Source of the DNA: Flavobacterium sp. WV_118_3
Lineage (GTDB): Bacteria; Bacteroidota; Bacteroidia; Flavobacteriales; Flavobacteriaceae
Direction: 5' to 3'
Length of the DNA stretch: 64,000 nt
NCBI RefSeq assembly: GCF_039778605.1
Contig: NZ_CP156060.1
Coordinates: forward strand, 1,984,001-2,048,000
Shown here one piece after another: positions 17,476 to 24,674 of this stretch (the first letter of the stretch is position 1; the number at the start of each line of letters is the position of its first letter). The notes beneath the pieces were generated by a model. It was not told the DNA's origin and ran no database searches. It worked only from the letters and a program-made list of their open reading frames with translations. Both the position numbers and the translations under genes were made by a program.

Positions 17476-19062
17476 TTATAAAATTATTTCCCTCTCAATA
17501 TGCAACTGCTCCAGAAAAACCTCATCATGGGAAACAACAAGCAGGGTTCCTTTGTATTCATTGATCGAAGCCGTAAGAATTTCGATATTTTGCAAATCCA
17601 GATTATTTGTCGGCTCATCCAGAACAATACAATCCGGTGCTGTATTTCCAATCGTAAGACCACAAAGCAACAAACGCATTCGCTCTCCTCCACTAAGGAC
17701 TTTACAGGGCTTTTGCCAGTCATCATAAGTAAACAAAAAACGGTTTAAACGCATTTTTATCTCGTGTTCCGGTAAAACAGTCGTATTAAATTGTTGCGCT
17801 TGTTCGTATACCGTTATACCGTTATCAATCAATGAATATTCCTGATCGATATAAATCGTTTTAATTGGTATTCTGTGCATTGTTCCGGTTTCAGGTTGCA
17901 AATTGCCTAAAATAAGCTGAATCAATGTCGTCTTTCCGGAGCCATTTTGTCCTTTTATCGCAATACGATCGCCACTGGCGATTTCAATGTCAAGATTGCG
18001 CTTCCATAATGGTGTCTTGTCATAATAGTAATTTAGTTCTGTTGCCTTAAAAAGCAATTTGCCTTTATGTAGCGCTGGTAGTCCAAAACCAAATTTCATT
18101 TTGTCGATATCCGGTACTGTAGCCCGTAAATTTTGTAATTCTTTTGCGATACCGCCTATTTTTTCGGCATGAACATTTTTTAGTTTGGAAGTACTGTTTT
18201 CGGCTTTATTCCGCATGATGTTGATCATTATTCTTGCCACACCTGCTTTTTCCTGTTTTCCTTTTCCTTTTGCATCCAGTTTTTGTTGGCGCTCCAAGGT
18301 TTCACGCTCTTTTTCTTTGGCCTTTTTTAAGGCTTTTTCTTTGCTCTGGATGTCCTGTTGCAAGGCATTGTTTTCGATTTCTTTTTGAGTCTTATAAAAA
18401 TCGTAATTCCCGCCATAGGTCATAATACCGTTTGCGGTTAGTTCGCAGGTTATATCGAGTAAATTAAGCAGTTTGCGATCGTGACTGATTACGATCATAG
18501 CCCTATTGTCAGACTGTATAAAGTCGTATAATAATTCACGGCCAGCATAATCCAAATGGTTACTGGGTTCGTCCAACAAAATCAATTCCGGTTGATGGAT
18601 TGTTATTCCGGCCAGAAAAACTTTGGCTTTTTGTCCGCCGCTTAACGTATGCATCGGCTGATTCAGGTCGATGGCATCTAATTTCCAGTAACGCAAGGCT
18701 TCCTGACAACGTTCTTCCACCGTCCAGTCGTCATTGAGCGTCGTAAAATTTTCTTCGGTTACAATACCGGAAAGGATTTCGGATAGTGCCTGTAATTTTC
18801 TGTCAATCCGTAAAGCTTCGGCCACGGTAAGCCCGTTAAATTGCCCGAATACCTGTGGGATGTAATACGGTTCGGTACAAATAGTACACTGACCTCCGGA
18901 AATTGGTACAGCTCCGGTGATGATACGAAACAACGTGGACTTTCCTACGCCGTTATGCCCGATTAAGGCTATTTTGTCATAATTGTTAACAACCAGATGC
19001 AGGTCGTCAAATAAAAGCTCCCTATTGGGATGTATATAGGAGACATGCTGTAAAAGCAACAT
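17476..19062 (-). CDS. ABC-F family ATPase (ribosome-associated)
   Basis: 528 residues with two ABC domains in one chain and no membrane segments. The first Walker A is GHNGVGKST (35-43), with signature TLSGGQKAK and Walker B LILLDEPSNHLDYAG. The second is GQNGSGKTT with LSGGERMRLL and IVLDEPTNNLDLQN. A highly charged linker (KEKALKKAKEKERETLER and onward) separates them, as expected for the interdomain arm that reaches into the ribosomal E/P site. ABC-F proteins act on stalled or antibiotic-bound ribosomes, and the resistance-type members are close to this length. It may be a ribosomal protection protein or a housekeeping factor; the sequence alone does not decide. See the leader at 19022-19117. 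Confidence 0.88.
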   Translation of the reverse strand: MLLLQHVSYIHPNRELLFDDLHLVVNNYDKIALIGHNGVGKSTLFRIITGAVPISGGQCTICTEPYYIPQVFGQFNGLTVAEALRIDRKLQALSEILSGIVTEENFTTLNDDWTVEERCQEALRYWKLDAIDLNQPMHTLSGGQKAKVFLAGITIHQPELILLDEPSNHLDYAGRELLYDFIQSDNRAMIVISHDRKLLNLLDITCELTANGIMTYGGNYDFYKTQKEIENNALQQDIQSKEKALKKAKEKERETLERQQKLDAKGKGKQEKAGVARIMINIMRNKAENSTSKLKNVHAEKIGGIAKELQNLRATVPDIDKMKFGFGLPALHKGKLLFKATELNYYYDKTPLWKRNLDIEIASGDRIAIKGQNGSGKTTLIQLILGNLQPETGTMHRIPIKTIYIDQEYSLIDNGITVYEQAQQFNTTVLPEHEIKMRLNRFLFTYDDWQKPCKVLSGGERMRLLLCGLTIGNTAPDCIVLDEPTNNLDLQNIEILTASINEYKGTLLVVSHDEVFLEQLHIEREIIL

Positions 19063-19117
19063 AATTTCTTTCTTTAGAGATGAAACAAAACATCCGGGAG
19101 TATTTTGTAGTCCCCGG
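19022..19117 (-). promoter_or_regulatory. Possible attenuating leader of the ABC-F gene (hairpin plus uORF)
   Basis: Upstream of the ABC-F start is a hairpin with arms CCGGGAGTA (19094-19102) and TAGTCCCCGG (19108-19117). It is followed by a 23-codon open frame from an ATG at 19093 that ends at 19022, overlapping the ABC-F start out of frame. A TATCTTTG (-7 type element, plus-strand 19172-19179) would give a leader of about 100 nt. Resistance-type ABC-F genes in other phyla are often controlled through such leaders; applying this here is inference. Confidence 0.35.
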
Positions 19118-19223
19118 TTTAGTAGTGCCTGAAAGAAATTATTTTCACATGTAGATCACATTTTTGTACGACAAAGATAGTTTTTTTATCGCAATTCCCG
19201 ATTTATTTTCCGGTATAACAATA

Positions 19224-19262
19224 AAAAAGCGACTGCTGGAAAACTCTGGCAGTCGCTTTTTT
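19224..19262 (-). terminator. Rho-independent terminator after the alcohol dehydrogenase gene
   Basis: AGCGACTGC and GCAGTCGCT form the stem around a short loop, with A-tract and T-tract on both sides, so it can work in both directions. It lies 16 bp past the stop of the leftward dehydrogenase gene. Confidence 0.85.
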
Positions 19263-19277
19263 ATGATTTATGGTGGT

Positions 19278-20303
19278 TTATGGGATTAAAACAGCACGCC
19301 CTTTTATTTGTCCGTTTCGCAATTTATCATATACTTCCACGGCCTGGTCCAAATTGTATTTTTCAACTTCAATATGAATTTTCTTTTGTCGGGCCAATCC
19401 GATAACTTCCATCAACTCGGTACGCGAACCCCAATACGGATTGGTCATGCTTACACCAAAGGGTAAGCCATTCATATTGTATTCGTATTTTCCACCGCCC
19501 AGTCCAACAATAGTCAGGTCACCATCCAAGCCAACTACCTTCGTACCAAGGTCAATTGTAGACGATGCGCCAACAAAATCGATCACGACTTTGGCTTTTC
19601 GGATACCGGTAATCTTCTGGATTTGTTCCGCTGCATCTTTATCCATCGAATTGATCGCATAAGCAGCGCCCAGTTTTTTAGCAAATTCCAGTCGCTCCGG
19701 AGTGATATCGCAGGCAATAATCGTAGCGCCACTCATTTCTGTTAGTATTTGCAAGGCCACATGTCCTAATCCGCCAACTCCGATCACTACTACATATTCG
19801 TCGGGCATTAATTTGTGTAACGATCGTTTGATAGCCGAATAAGGTGTCAAAGCCGCATCAGTTAAAGGTGCTGCAATTACCGGATCAAGGTCATGAATCG
19901 GAACCAATAAACGGGAAGACGGTACCAACATATAGTCGGCCATACCGCCATTAAGCCCTAATCCGCCTCCAAAAGCCTGTTCCGACTGATGATCGCAATA
20001 ATTTTCCTGCGAATGCTGACACGGTTTGCAATGTCCACATCCCCACGGACCGTAAACCAATACGGCATCGCCTTTTTTAAAACCCTTTACATCCTGCCCC
20101 ACTTCTTCTACCCAACCTGCATTTTCGTGCCCTAATGTAAACGTAACTCCCGAAACAATCCCCTCATCAATAATATGTAAATCGGAATGACAAACACCGG
20201 CTCCTCCAATTTTTAATAGTACTTCATCACCCGACGGAACCGGTTTTTCCATATCGGTTACTACTCTGACATCTTTATGCCCAAAATATCGTACTGCTTT
20301 CAT
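19278..20303 (-). CDS. Zinc-dependent NAD(P) alcohol dehydrogenase
   Basis: 341 residues, a usual length for medium-chain dehydrogenases. The catalytic zinc site shows Cys38-His39 in GVCHSD and His59-Glu60 in GHENAG. Structural zinc is bound by Cys89, Cys92, Cys95 and Cys103. The Rossmann glycine motif is GVGGLGHVAL. The protein most resembles bacterial NAD-dependent alcohol dehydrogenases that interconvert primary alcohols and aldehydes. It acts in the cytoplasm. It stands alone between two terminators, with no pathway partners adjacent. Confidence 0.9.
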   Translation of the reverse strand: MKAVRYFGHKDVRVVTDMEKPVPSGDEVLLKIGGAGVCHSDLHIIDEGIVSGVTFTLGHENAGWVEEVGQDVKGFKKGDAVLVYGPWGCGHCKPCQHSQENYCDHQSEQAFGGGLGLNGGMADYMLVPSSRLLVPIHDLDPVIAAPLTDAALTPYSAIKRSLHKLMPDEYVVVIGVGGLGHVALQILTEMSGATIIACDITPERLEFAKKLGAAYAINSMDKDAAEQIQKITGIRKAKVVIDFVGASSTIDLGTKVVGLDGDLTIVGLGGGKYEYNMNGLPFGVSMTNPYWGSRTELMEVIGLARQKKIHIEVEKYNLDQAVEVYDKLRNGQIKGRAVLIP

Positions 20304-20460
20304 ACTTACTGTTTTTTAAAGGTTAACCTTATAAATTTAAGCAAATACGGTTTAAAAAAAGTTATTTAAGCGTTAAATCTGTCACCTCCAAGTCTAATGA
20401 TACCTTCTGGTTATCATTATGTCGCTTATCGTTTAAAATGTGATCCAAACCTCTTTCTAA

Positions 20461-20494
20461 AAAAAATGACGACTCCTTTCGGGTCGTCATTTTT
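20461..20494 (-). terminator. Terminator after the GNAT gene at 20507
   Basis: AAAAATGACGAC and GTCGTCATTTTT form a perfect stem with a ten-base middle (TCCTTTCGGG). On the minus strand it ends in a T-run 12 bp past the GNAT stop. Confidence 0.85.
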
Positions 20495-20506
20495 ACTATC
20501 GGTTGA

Positions 20507-21049
20507 TTATCCTTTTTCGAGCTTTTCCCAATCCTGTTTTCGGATTCTGTAGATAAAATTTAGTTTGGGCGTTTCGCCATGATAGGCTATGTTTTCTTCG
20601 GCAATTTTGGTTACACCAAGTCGTGATATGGCAATCTGCGAACGATAATTGGTTGCACCGACATGAAAGTCAATCGCATCAACATATTGAAAAGCGTAGT
20701 CCATCATTAGTCTTTTTACAGACGGGTTGATTCCGGTTCCCCAAAATGGTACCGCATAAAAAGTATAACCAATCAGAATCCTGTTTTCTTTTTCATCGTA
20801 ATCGTAAAAACGGGTACATCCGGCAACTTCTCCGGTCGCTTTGTCTACAATTTTATAAGCGCCTTTGCTTTGTATCGCTCCGTCGAAAAAAACACGAAAA
20901 ACGGCTTCTTTCCACCGGTCTTTGTTCGGATGTTGTTCCCAGACTTTTGGGTCCGAAGCCAGGGCAAAAAGAGGGGCAAAATCGGTTTCCTGTAACGGGT
21001 ATAACCCGACTTTATCGTTTTCTAAGGGTGTTTGAATGGAAAATAACAT
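20507..21049 (-). CDS. GNAT acetyltransferase, RimJ/RimL type
   Basis: 180 residues. It has the long N-terminal arm of the RimJ/RimL-like subgroup (LYPLQETDFAPLFALASDP), a central VAGCTRFYDYD strand, and IGYTFYAVPFWGTGINPSVKRLMMDYAF around the acetyl-CoA loop. This is followed by IDFHVGATNYRSQIAISRLG, a well-conserved family segment. Such enzymes acetylate protein N-termini, amino acids or small amines. No substrate can be named. The gene is single, with its own terminator. Confidence 0.85.
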   Translation of the reverse strand: MLFSIQTPLENDKVGLYPLQETDFAPLFALASDPKVWEQHPNKDRWKEAVFRVFFDGAIQSKGAYKIVDKATGEVAGCTRFYDYDEKENRILIGYTFYAVPFWGTGINPSVKRLMMDYAFQYVDAIDFHVGATNYRSQIAISRLGVTKIAEENIAYHGETPKLNFIYRIRKQDWEKLEKG

Positions 21050-21143
21050 GTTTTTATTTTTTTGACTTTCAAAATTAATCCAAAAGCGGACTACTAGTAT
21101 AGGCCATTCTTATAAAAAAGGCTACTCCATTTTATCCGACACT

Positions 21144-21755
21144 TTATACGATTGGTTGTGAAGTGACAGCGATCGAATCGAACACTTTTTTAAAAGCTGT
21201 TGCTGCGTTATGCACCTGAATTGTCCAGTCTTCCGCTGCAGCACCATCAGCACCATCCGAAATGTATTTTAAACATAAAAACGGAATCTGTTCCTGCTTC
21301 GCAATCAGTGCCATCACATAAGCCTCCATATCCACAACGGTATAATCGATTGTATCGTGATTGGTTTCAAAATTGTCGCCGGTTCCACAAATCCCTTCCG
21401 GTAAACCCGGAATTGTTAATCCGTATTCCAAAACGATGTCCTCATCCGAAAGCGGGGTTTTATACAAATCAAATCCCAATCCTCTTACGTCCATATCCCG
21501 TTGGATAAAACGGGTACAATTGACTACAGTTCCTTTTGTAAAGGTAGTACTCCCAGCCGATCCCAGATTTATGATCAACTCTGGTCGGTTTCGCTGAATT
21601 TCACGGGTCAAATGATAGGCTGCGTTGACTTTCCCAATACCAACAAAAAGGGTTTTCTCGTCTTGAAACAGTTCTCCTGCTTCAGAATTTAGTGCAAATA
21701 CATAAAGGGGATTCTCCTTTAGTAATTGCGTTATCGTCTTGGATTGGGTTTGCAC
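21144..21755 (-). CDS. Nucleoside phosphorylase / MTA-SAH nucleosidase-like protein
   Basis: 203 residues. GIGKVNAAYHLTREI and LIINLGSAGST are the phosphate/ribose-side loops of the PNP_UDP_1 fold. Further on, VDMEAYVMALIAKQEQIPFLCLKYISDGAD contains the Met-Glu pair that binds ribose and the late catalytic Asp. This family cleaves purine nucleosides or S-adenosylhomocysteine/methylthioadenosine. The protein is slightly shorter than a classic MTA/SAH nucleosidase (about 230), so I leave the substrate open. A TATCTTTG element on the minus strand (plus 21813-21820) is the likely -7 box. Confidence 0.82.
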   Translation of the reverse strand: MQTQSKTITQLLKENPLYVFALNSEAGELFQDEKTLFVGIGKVNAAYHLTREIQRNRPELIINLGSAGSTTFTKGTVVNCTRFIQRDMDVRGLGFDLYKTPLSDEDIVLEYGLTIPGLPEGICGTGDNFETNHDTIDYTVVDMEAYVMALIAKQEQIPFLCLKYISDGADGAAAEDWTIQVHNAATAFKKVFDSIAVTSQPIV

Positions 21756-21849
21756 GGTTTTACTATTTATGGTAGAAATAAACTGTAATGTCTAATTCCT
21801 GTTTTCGTCCGACAAAGATACAGAAACAACTGTTTTTATACCGATTCCT

Positions 21850-21884
21850 CCAAAAACAAAATGCCACCGATAGTCCGGTGGCAT
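21850..21884 (-). terminator. Terminator after the H1-like gene
   Basis: ATGCCACCG and CGGTGGCAT form the stem. On the minus strand it reads into TTTTGTTTTTGG. It is about 57 bp beyond the stop of the small H1-like gene. Confidence 0.8.
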
Positions 21885-21940
21885 TCGATGTTGTTATAAC
21901 CCGGCGTATTTATAAATGGAAATACACCCGCTATAGCTTC

Positions 21941-22117
21941 TTATTTTTTAGATTCTTCTACAGATACTTTTCTGAACTCTTTTAATAATTTGCTTAGTTC
22001 TAAAGCAGATTTACGAGCTCTTGTTCCTGCAGCTTTATTTCCTTTTTCAACTTGTAATTCTGACTCGGCTTTGAATGCATCAATTTCGGCGTTGATCTTC
22101 GTTAATAAGTCTTTCAT
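21941..22117 (-). CDS. Histone H1-like (Hc1-type) small basic protein
   Basis: A 58-residue protein too short for routine gene lists, but the reading is clear: MKDLLTKINAEIDAFKAE, then EKGNKAAGTRARKSALEL and LLKEFRKVSVEESKK. It is rich in Lys and Ala and predicted to be helical. This is the form of the small proteins annotated as histone H1 in flavobacteria, thought to bind DNA in the nucleoid. A TATTTTTG element (minus strand, plus 22147-22154) lies about 30 bp upstream of the start, and a terminator follows. Confidence 0.85.
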   Translation of the reverse strand: MKDLLTKINAEIDAFKAESELQVEKGNKAAGTRARKSALELSKLLKEFRKVSVEESKK

Positions 22118-22245
22118 AATATTATATTTTGTTAAAAATTAAAAAACAAAAATAGCATTTTAAGGTTAGGAAAAAAGCTTCCGGATGGGTTAATTTTACT
22201 TTTATTCCCCATTTAAAGTATTAATCACTAATAATCAACATTTTA

Positions 22246-23154
22246 CTACTTGACAAAATCTTCCGTCACCAGGTCATTATTGATAAAAGCTCCGGCCTGA
22301 GTGCCTGTAGCGACAGCAACTGACACGGTTCGCATGCTGGAACAATCGCCTGATGCATATACCCCTTCAATAGTCGTTTTAAAAGATGAATCTACTTTTA
22401 GTAAGCCTATTTCATTTATTTCGCAGCCCAATGCTTCCGGTAACGGGCAATTTTGTGTGAATTCCGGGCGGGAATAGACCACCTGAAGCGGCACACTGCT
22501 CTGATCTTGAAATACGATCTTTTTTAATTTCCCTTGCTCATGTTCGAGAGAAGCAATCTCTTTTTCAATAATCGCAATTGAATTGCTTTTTATTCCTTGT
22601 TCCTGTATCCCTGTAAGTGTCGATTTTCCATTGGTATAAATCGTCAGCCTTTTGGTCCAGTTAAAGATAAGTTGTGCATAATGAAAGGCTACATCTCCAT
22701 TGGCGATGATTCCGGTTGGTTGTTCCTTTACTTCATATCCATGACAATACGGACAATGTAATACCGAAATACCCCAACAAGCTGCGAAGCCATTACTATC
22801 CGGAAAGTTATCTTTTAAACCGGTCGCAAATAACAATCGTCTGGCGGTAAAAACGCTCCCGTCATCCGTTTTGATTTCAAAATTCCCGGTTGTTTTTTTA
22901 GCTTCTGTTGCGCTACCCTTATAAAAACGGATCGTTTCGTAACGGCTAACCTGTTCCCTGGCAATTGTGGCAATATGTTGTGGCGTTTCTCCGTCCTGTG
23001 TCAGGAAATTATGGGAATGTGGTGTTTGCCGGTTGCAGGGTTTTCCATCGTCCAGAACCAATACCTGTCGCAAAGCCCGTCCCAGACTCATGGCAGCGGA
23101 TAAACCGGAGTAACTTCCTCCAACAATAATAACATCATAAGTCGTTTTTGTCAT
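22246..23154 (-). CDS. Thioredoxin-reductase-like FAD/NAD(P) oxidoreductase
   Basis: 302 residues with an FAD-binding motif at the N-terminus (VIIVGGSYSGLSAAMSLGRA). Redox Cys134 and Cys137 are in HCPYCHGYE, and a C-terminal FAD motif reads GVYASGDCSS. The dithiol pair identifies it as a thioredoxin-reductase-type flavoprotein. The NADPH-domain loop (IIANGDVAFHYAQL) departs from the usual GGGxxA, so the electron donor or partner may differ from thioredoxin. The gene has its own promoter with an inverted repeat over the -33 box (23230-23250), which suggests regulation. No thioredoxin gene is adjacent. Confidence 0.85.
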   Translation of the reverse strand: MTKTTYDVIIVGGSYSGLSAAMSLGRALRQVLVLDDGKPCNRQTPHSHNFLTQDGETPQHIATIAREQVSRYETIRFYKGSATEAKKTTGNFEIKTDDGSVFTARRLLFATGLKDNFPDSNGFAACWGISVLHCPYCHGYEVKEQPTGIIANGDVAFHYAQLIFNWTKRLTIYTNGKSTLTGIQEQGIKSNSIAIIEKEIASLEHEQGKLKKIVFQDQSSVPLQVVYSRPEFTQNCPLPEALGCEINEIGLLKVDSSFKTTIEGVYASGDCSSMRTVSVAVATGTQAGAFINNDLVTEDFVK

Positions 23155-23208
23155 AGCTTTTTATGTTTTATATAGAAATATCAGGACAAAAAAATATCCT
23201 TTCGGAGA

Positions 23209-23237
23209 CAAAAATACGATTATTTTAATAAACGCAA
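23209..23237 (-). promoter_or_regulatory. Promoter of the thioredoxin-reductase-like gene
   Basis: On the minus strand, TTG (23237-23235), an 18-bp spacer and TATTTTTG (23216-23209) fit TTG-N17-23-TAnnTTTG. It lies 55 bp upstream of the ATG. Confidence 0.65.
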
Positions 23238-23250
23238 CTTAATTGCGTTT
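23230..23250. promoter_or_regulatory. Inverted repeat AAACGCAA-N5-TTGCGTTT, candidate operator
   Basis: Two perfect 8-bp arms with a 5-bp centre overlap the -33 element of the thioredoxin-reductase-like gene. It has no T-run, so it is unlikely to be a terminator. A dimeric repressor bound here would block the promoter. No regulator gene is adjacent. Confidence 0.5.
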
Positions 23251-23383
23251 AATTTTATAACTATTTGATTCCAAACAACAAATAAGAATACGCCTACAAA
23301 CCACTTATTTAAAATCATTTTAGATAAAATCGTCTTATCTAACTTCTATTTTATATTGGAACAAAATAGCTCCGGATACAAAC

Positions 23384-23541
23384 TGTTGATAAGTCGTTTT
23401 AAAAAGTAAAAACGAATCCAGGAAAAACCTGTTTATAACTTTTTTCCGATACTGAGCAAGCTGCCACAATCCTACTACTTTCCGCAAAATTATCAGCTGT
23501 TGATAACTCTTTTTTACAAGCTCCATACAGGCTGTTGATAA
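23384..23541. promoter_or_regulatory. Cluster of four DnaA-box-like sites upstream of nrdB
   Basis: TGTTGATAA occurs at 23384-23392, 23498-23506 and 23533-23541, and TGTTTATAA at 23430-23438. All are in the same orientation. Their complements TTATCAACA and TTATAAACA each differ little from the DnaA box TTATCCACA. The nrdB promoter starts 28 bp after the last site. DnaA controls nrdAB in Escherichia coli; a similar control here is inference. Confidence 0.45.
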
Positions 23542-23568
23542 AACATCCGGATTTCTTTCTTAAATCTT

Positions 23569-23599
23569 TTGACCAAAAATCAGGCTTGTCGTACCTTTG
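23569..23599 (+). promoter_or_regulatory. Promoter of nrdB-nrdA
   Basis: TTG (23569-23571), a 20-bp spacer and TACCTTTG (23592-23599) match the flavobacterial consensus. The transcript would start near 23606 and carry a leader of about 80 nt. The leader contains the 16-bp palindrome TTTTCCGATCGGAAAA (23620-23635), which may be an operator or a small hairpin. Confidence 0.75.
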
Positions 23600-23684
23600 A
23601 AAAATACCGGACAAGCTTATTTTCCGATCGGAAAAAAGCCCGACGCTACCTCCCCAAATCAGGTTCAATTTTAATTCTATATAT

Positions 23685-24659
23685 ATGTCAATTTTCGATA
23701 AACGAATCAACTATAAACCATTTGAGTACCCGGAAGTACTACAATTTACAGAAGCTATCAACAAATCGTACTGGGTACACAGTGAGGTCGATTTTACAGC
23801 CGATACGCAGGATTTTCACTCGCATCTGAGTTCATCCGAAAAAACGGCGATCAAACATAGTTTACTGGCTATTGCACAAATTGAAGTGGCCGTAAAAAGT
23901 TTTTGGGGCAATATTTATGAACATTTCCCGAAACCGGAATTCAACGGATTGGGTAGCACCTTTGCCGAATGTGAGTTTCGCCATTCGGAAGCGTATTCCC
24001 GTTTATTGGAAGTGTTGGGCTACAATGACGAATTCGAAAAATTACTGGACATTCCGGTAATTATGCAACGGGTGAACTATTTGTCGAAAGTATTACAGGA
24101 CACCCGTTCGGAAGACAATAAAAAATATGTCGTGGCATTGATTTTGTTTAGTATCCTGATCGAAAATGTATCGTTATTTAGTCAGTTTGCGATTATTCTT
24201 GCCTTTACCCGTTTTAAAGGATATATGAAAAACGTAAGCAACATTATTGCCTGGACTTCAGTTGACGAACAGGTTCATGCTAATGCCGGCATCTATATCG
24301 TAAACAAAATTCGCGAAGAACACCCGGAATATTTTGACGCGGAAACCATCGACCTGATTCGCGAAAGTGTTAAAGATTCCATCAACGTTGAATCGGATAT
24401 CCTGGACTGGATCTTTGAAGAAGGCGAAATTGAAATCATTAAAAAACACGATTTGGTGAATTTTATGAAGTTCCGTATTGATGAAAGTCTTAGTCAAATT
24501 GGCATAGAGAAAGTATTCTATGTGTCTCCGGAAGACTATCAGGCTATGGCGTGGTTTGAAGAAGAGGTATTTGCAAACAGTCTGGATGATTTCTTCGCTA
24601 AACGCCCGGTTGATTATACCAAACATGACAAAAGTATTACCGCTAACGATTTATTTTAA
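23685..24659 (+). CDS. nrdB: Ribonucleotide reductase, class I, small (beta) subunit
   Basis: 324 residues. The metal site is visible: Glu67 in AQIEVAV, Glu97 and His100 in ECEFRH, a later Glu in ILIENVS, and Glu/His in DEQVHAN. The radical tyrosine is Tyr104 (HSEAY, four residues after His100), so this is not one of the tyrosine-less subclasses. The subunit makes the stable radical used by the large subunit to reduce ribonucleotides to deoxyribonucleotides. It lies 15 bp before nrdA in an operon with the small subunit first. Transcription probably begins at 23606. Confidence 0.95.
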   Translation: MSIFDKRINYKPFEYPEVLQFTEAINKSYWVHSEVDFTADTQDFHSHLSSSEKTAIKHSLLAIAQIEVAVKSFWGNIYEHFPKPEFNGLGSTFAECEFRHSEAYSRLLEVLGYNDEFEKLLDIPVIMQRVNYLSKVLQDTRSEDNKKYVVALILFSILIENVSLFSQFAIILAFTRFKGYMKNVSNIIAWTSVDEQVHANAGIYIVNKIREEHPEYFDAETIDLIRESVKDSINVESDILDWIFEEGEIEIIKKHDLVNFMKFRIDESLSQIGIEKVFYVSPEDYQAMAWFEEEVFANSLDDFFAKRPVDYTKHDKSITANDLF

Positions 24660-24674
24660 TTTGAGTTTTTGAAC

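Noticed and set aside
23335..23710. Short minus-strand frames upstream of nrdB
   Set aside because: They overlap the promoter and DnaA-like sites, run into the nrdB start, and look random.
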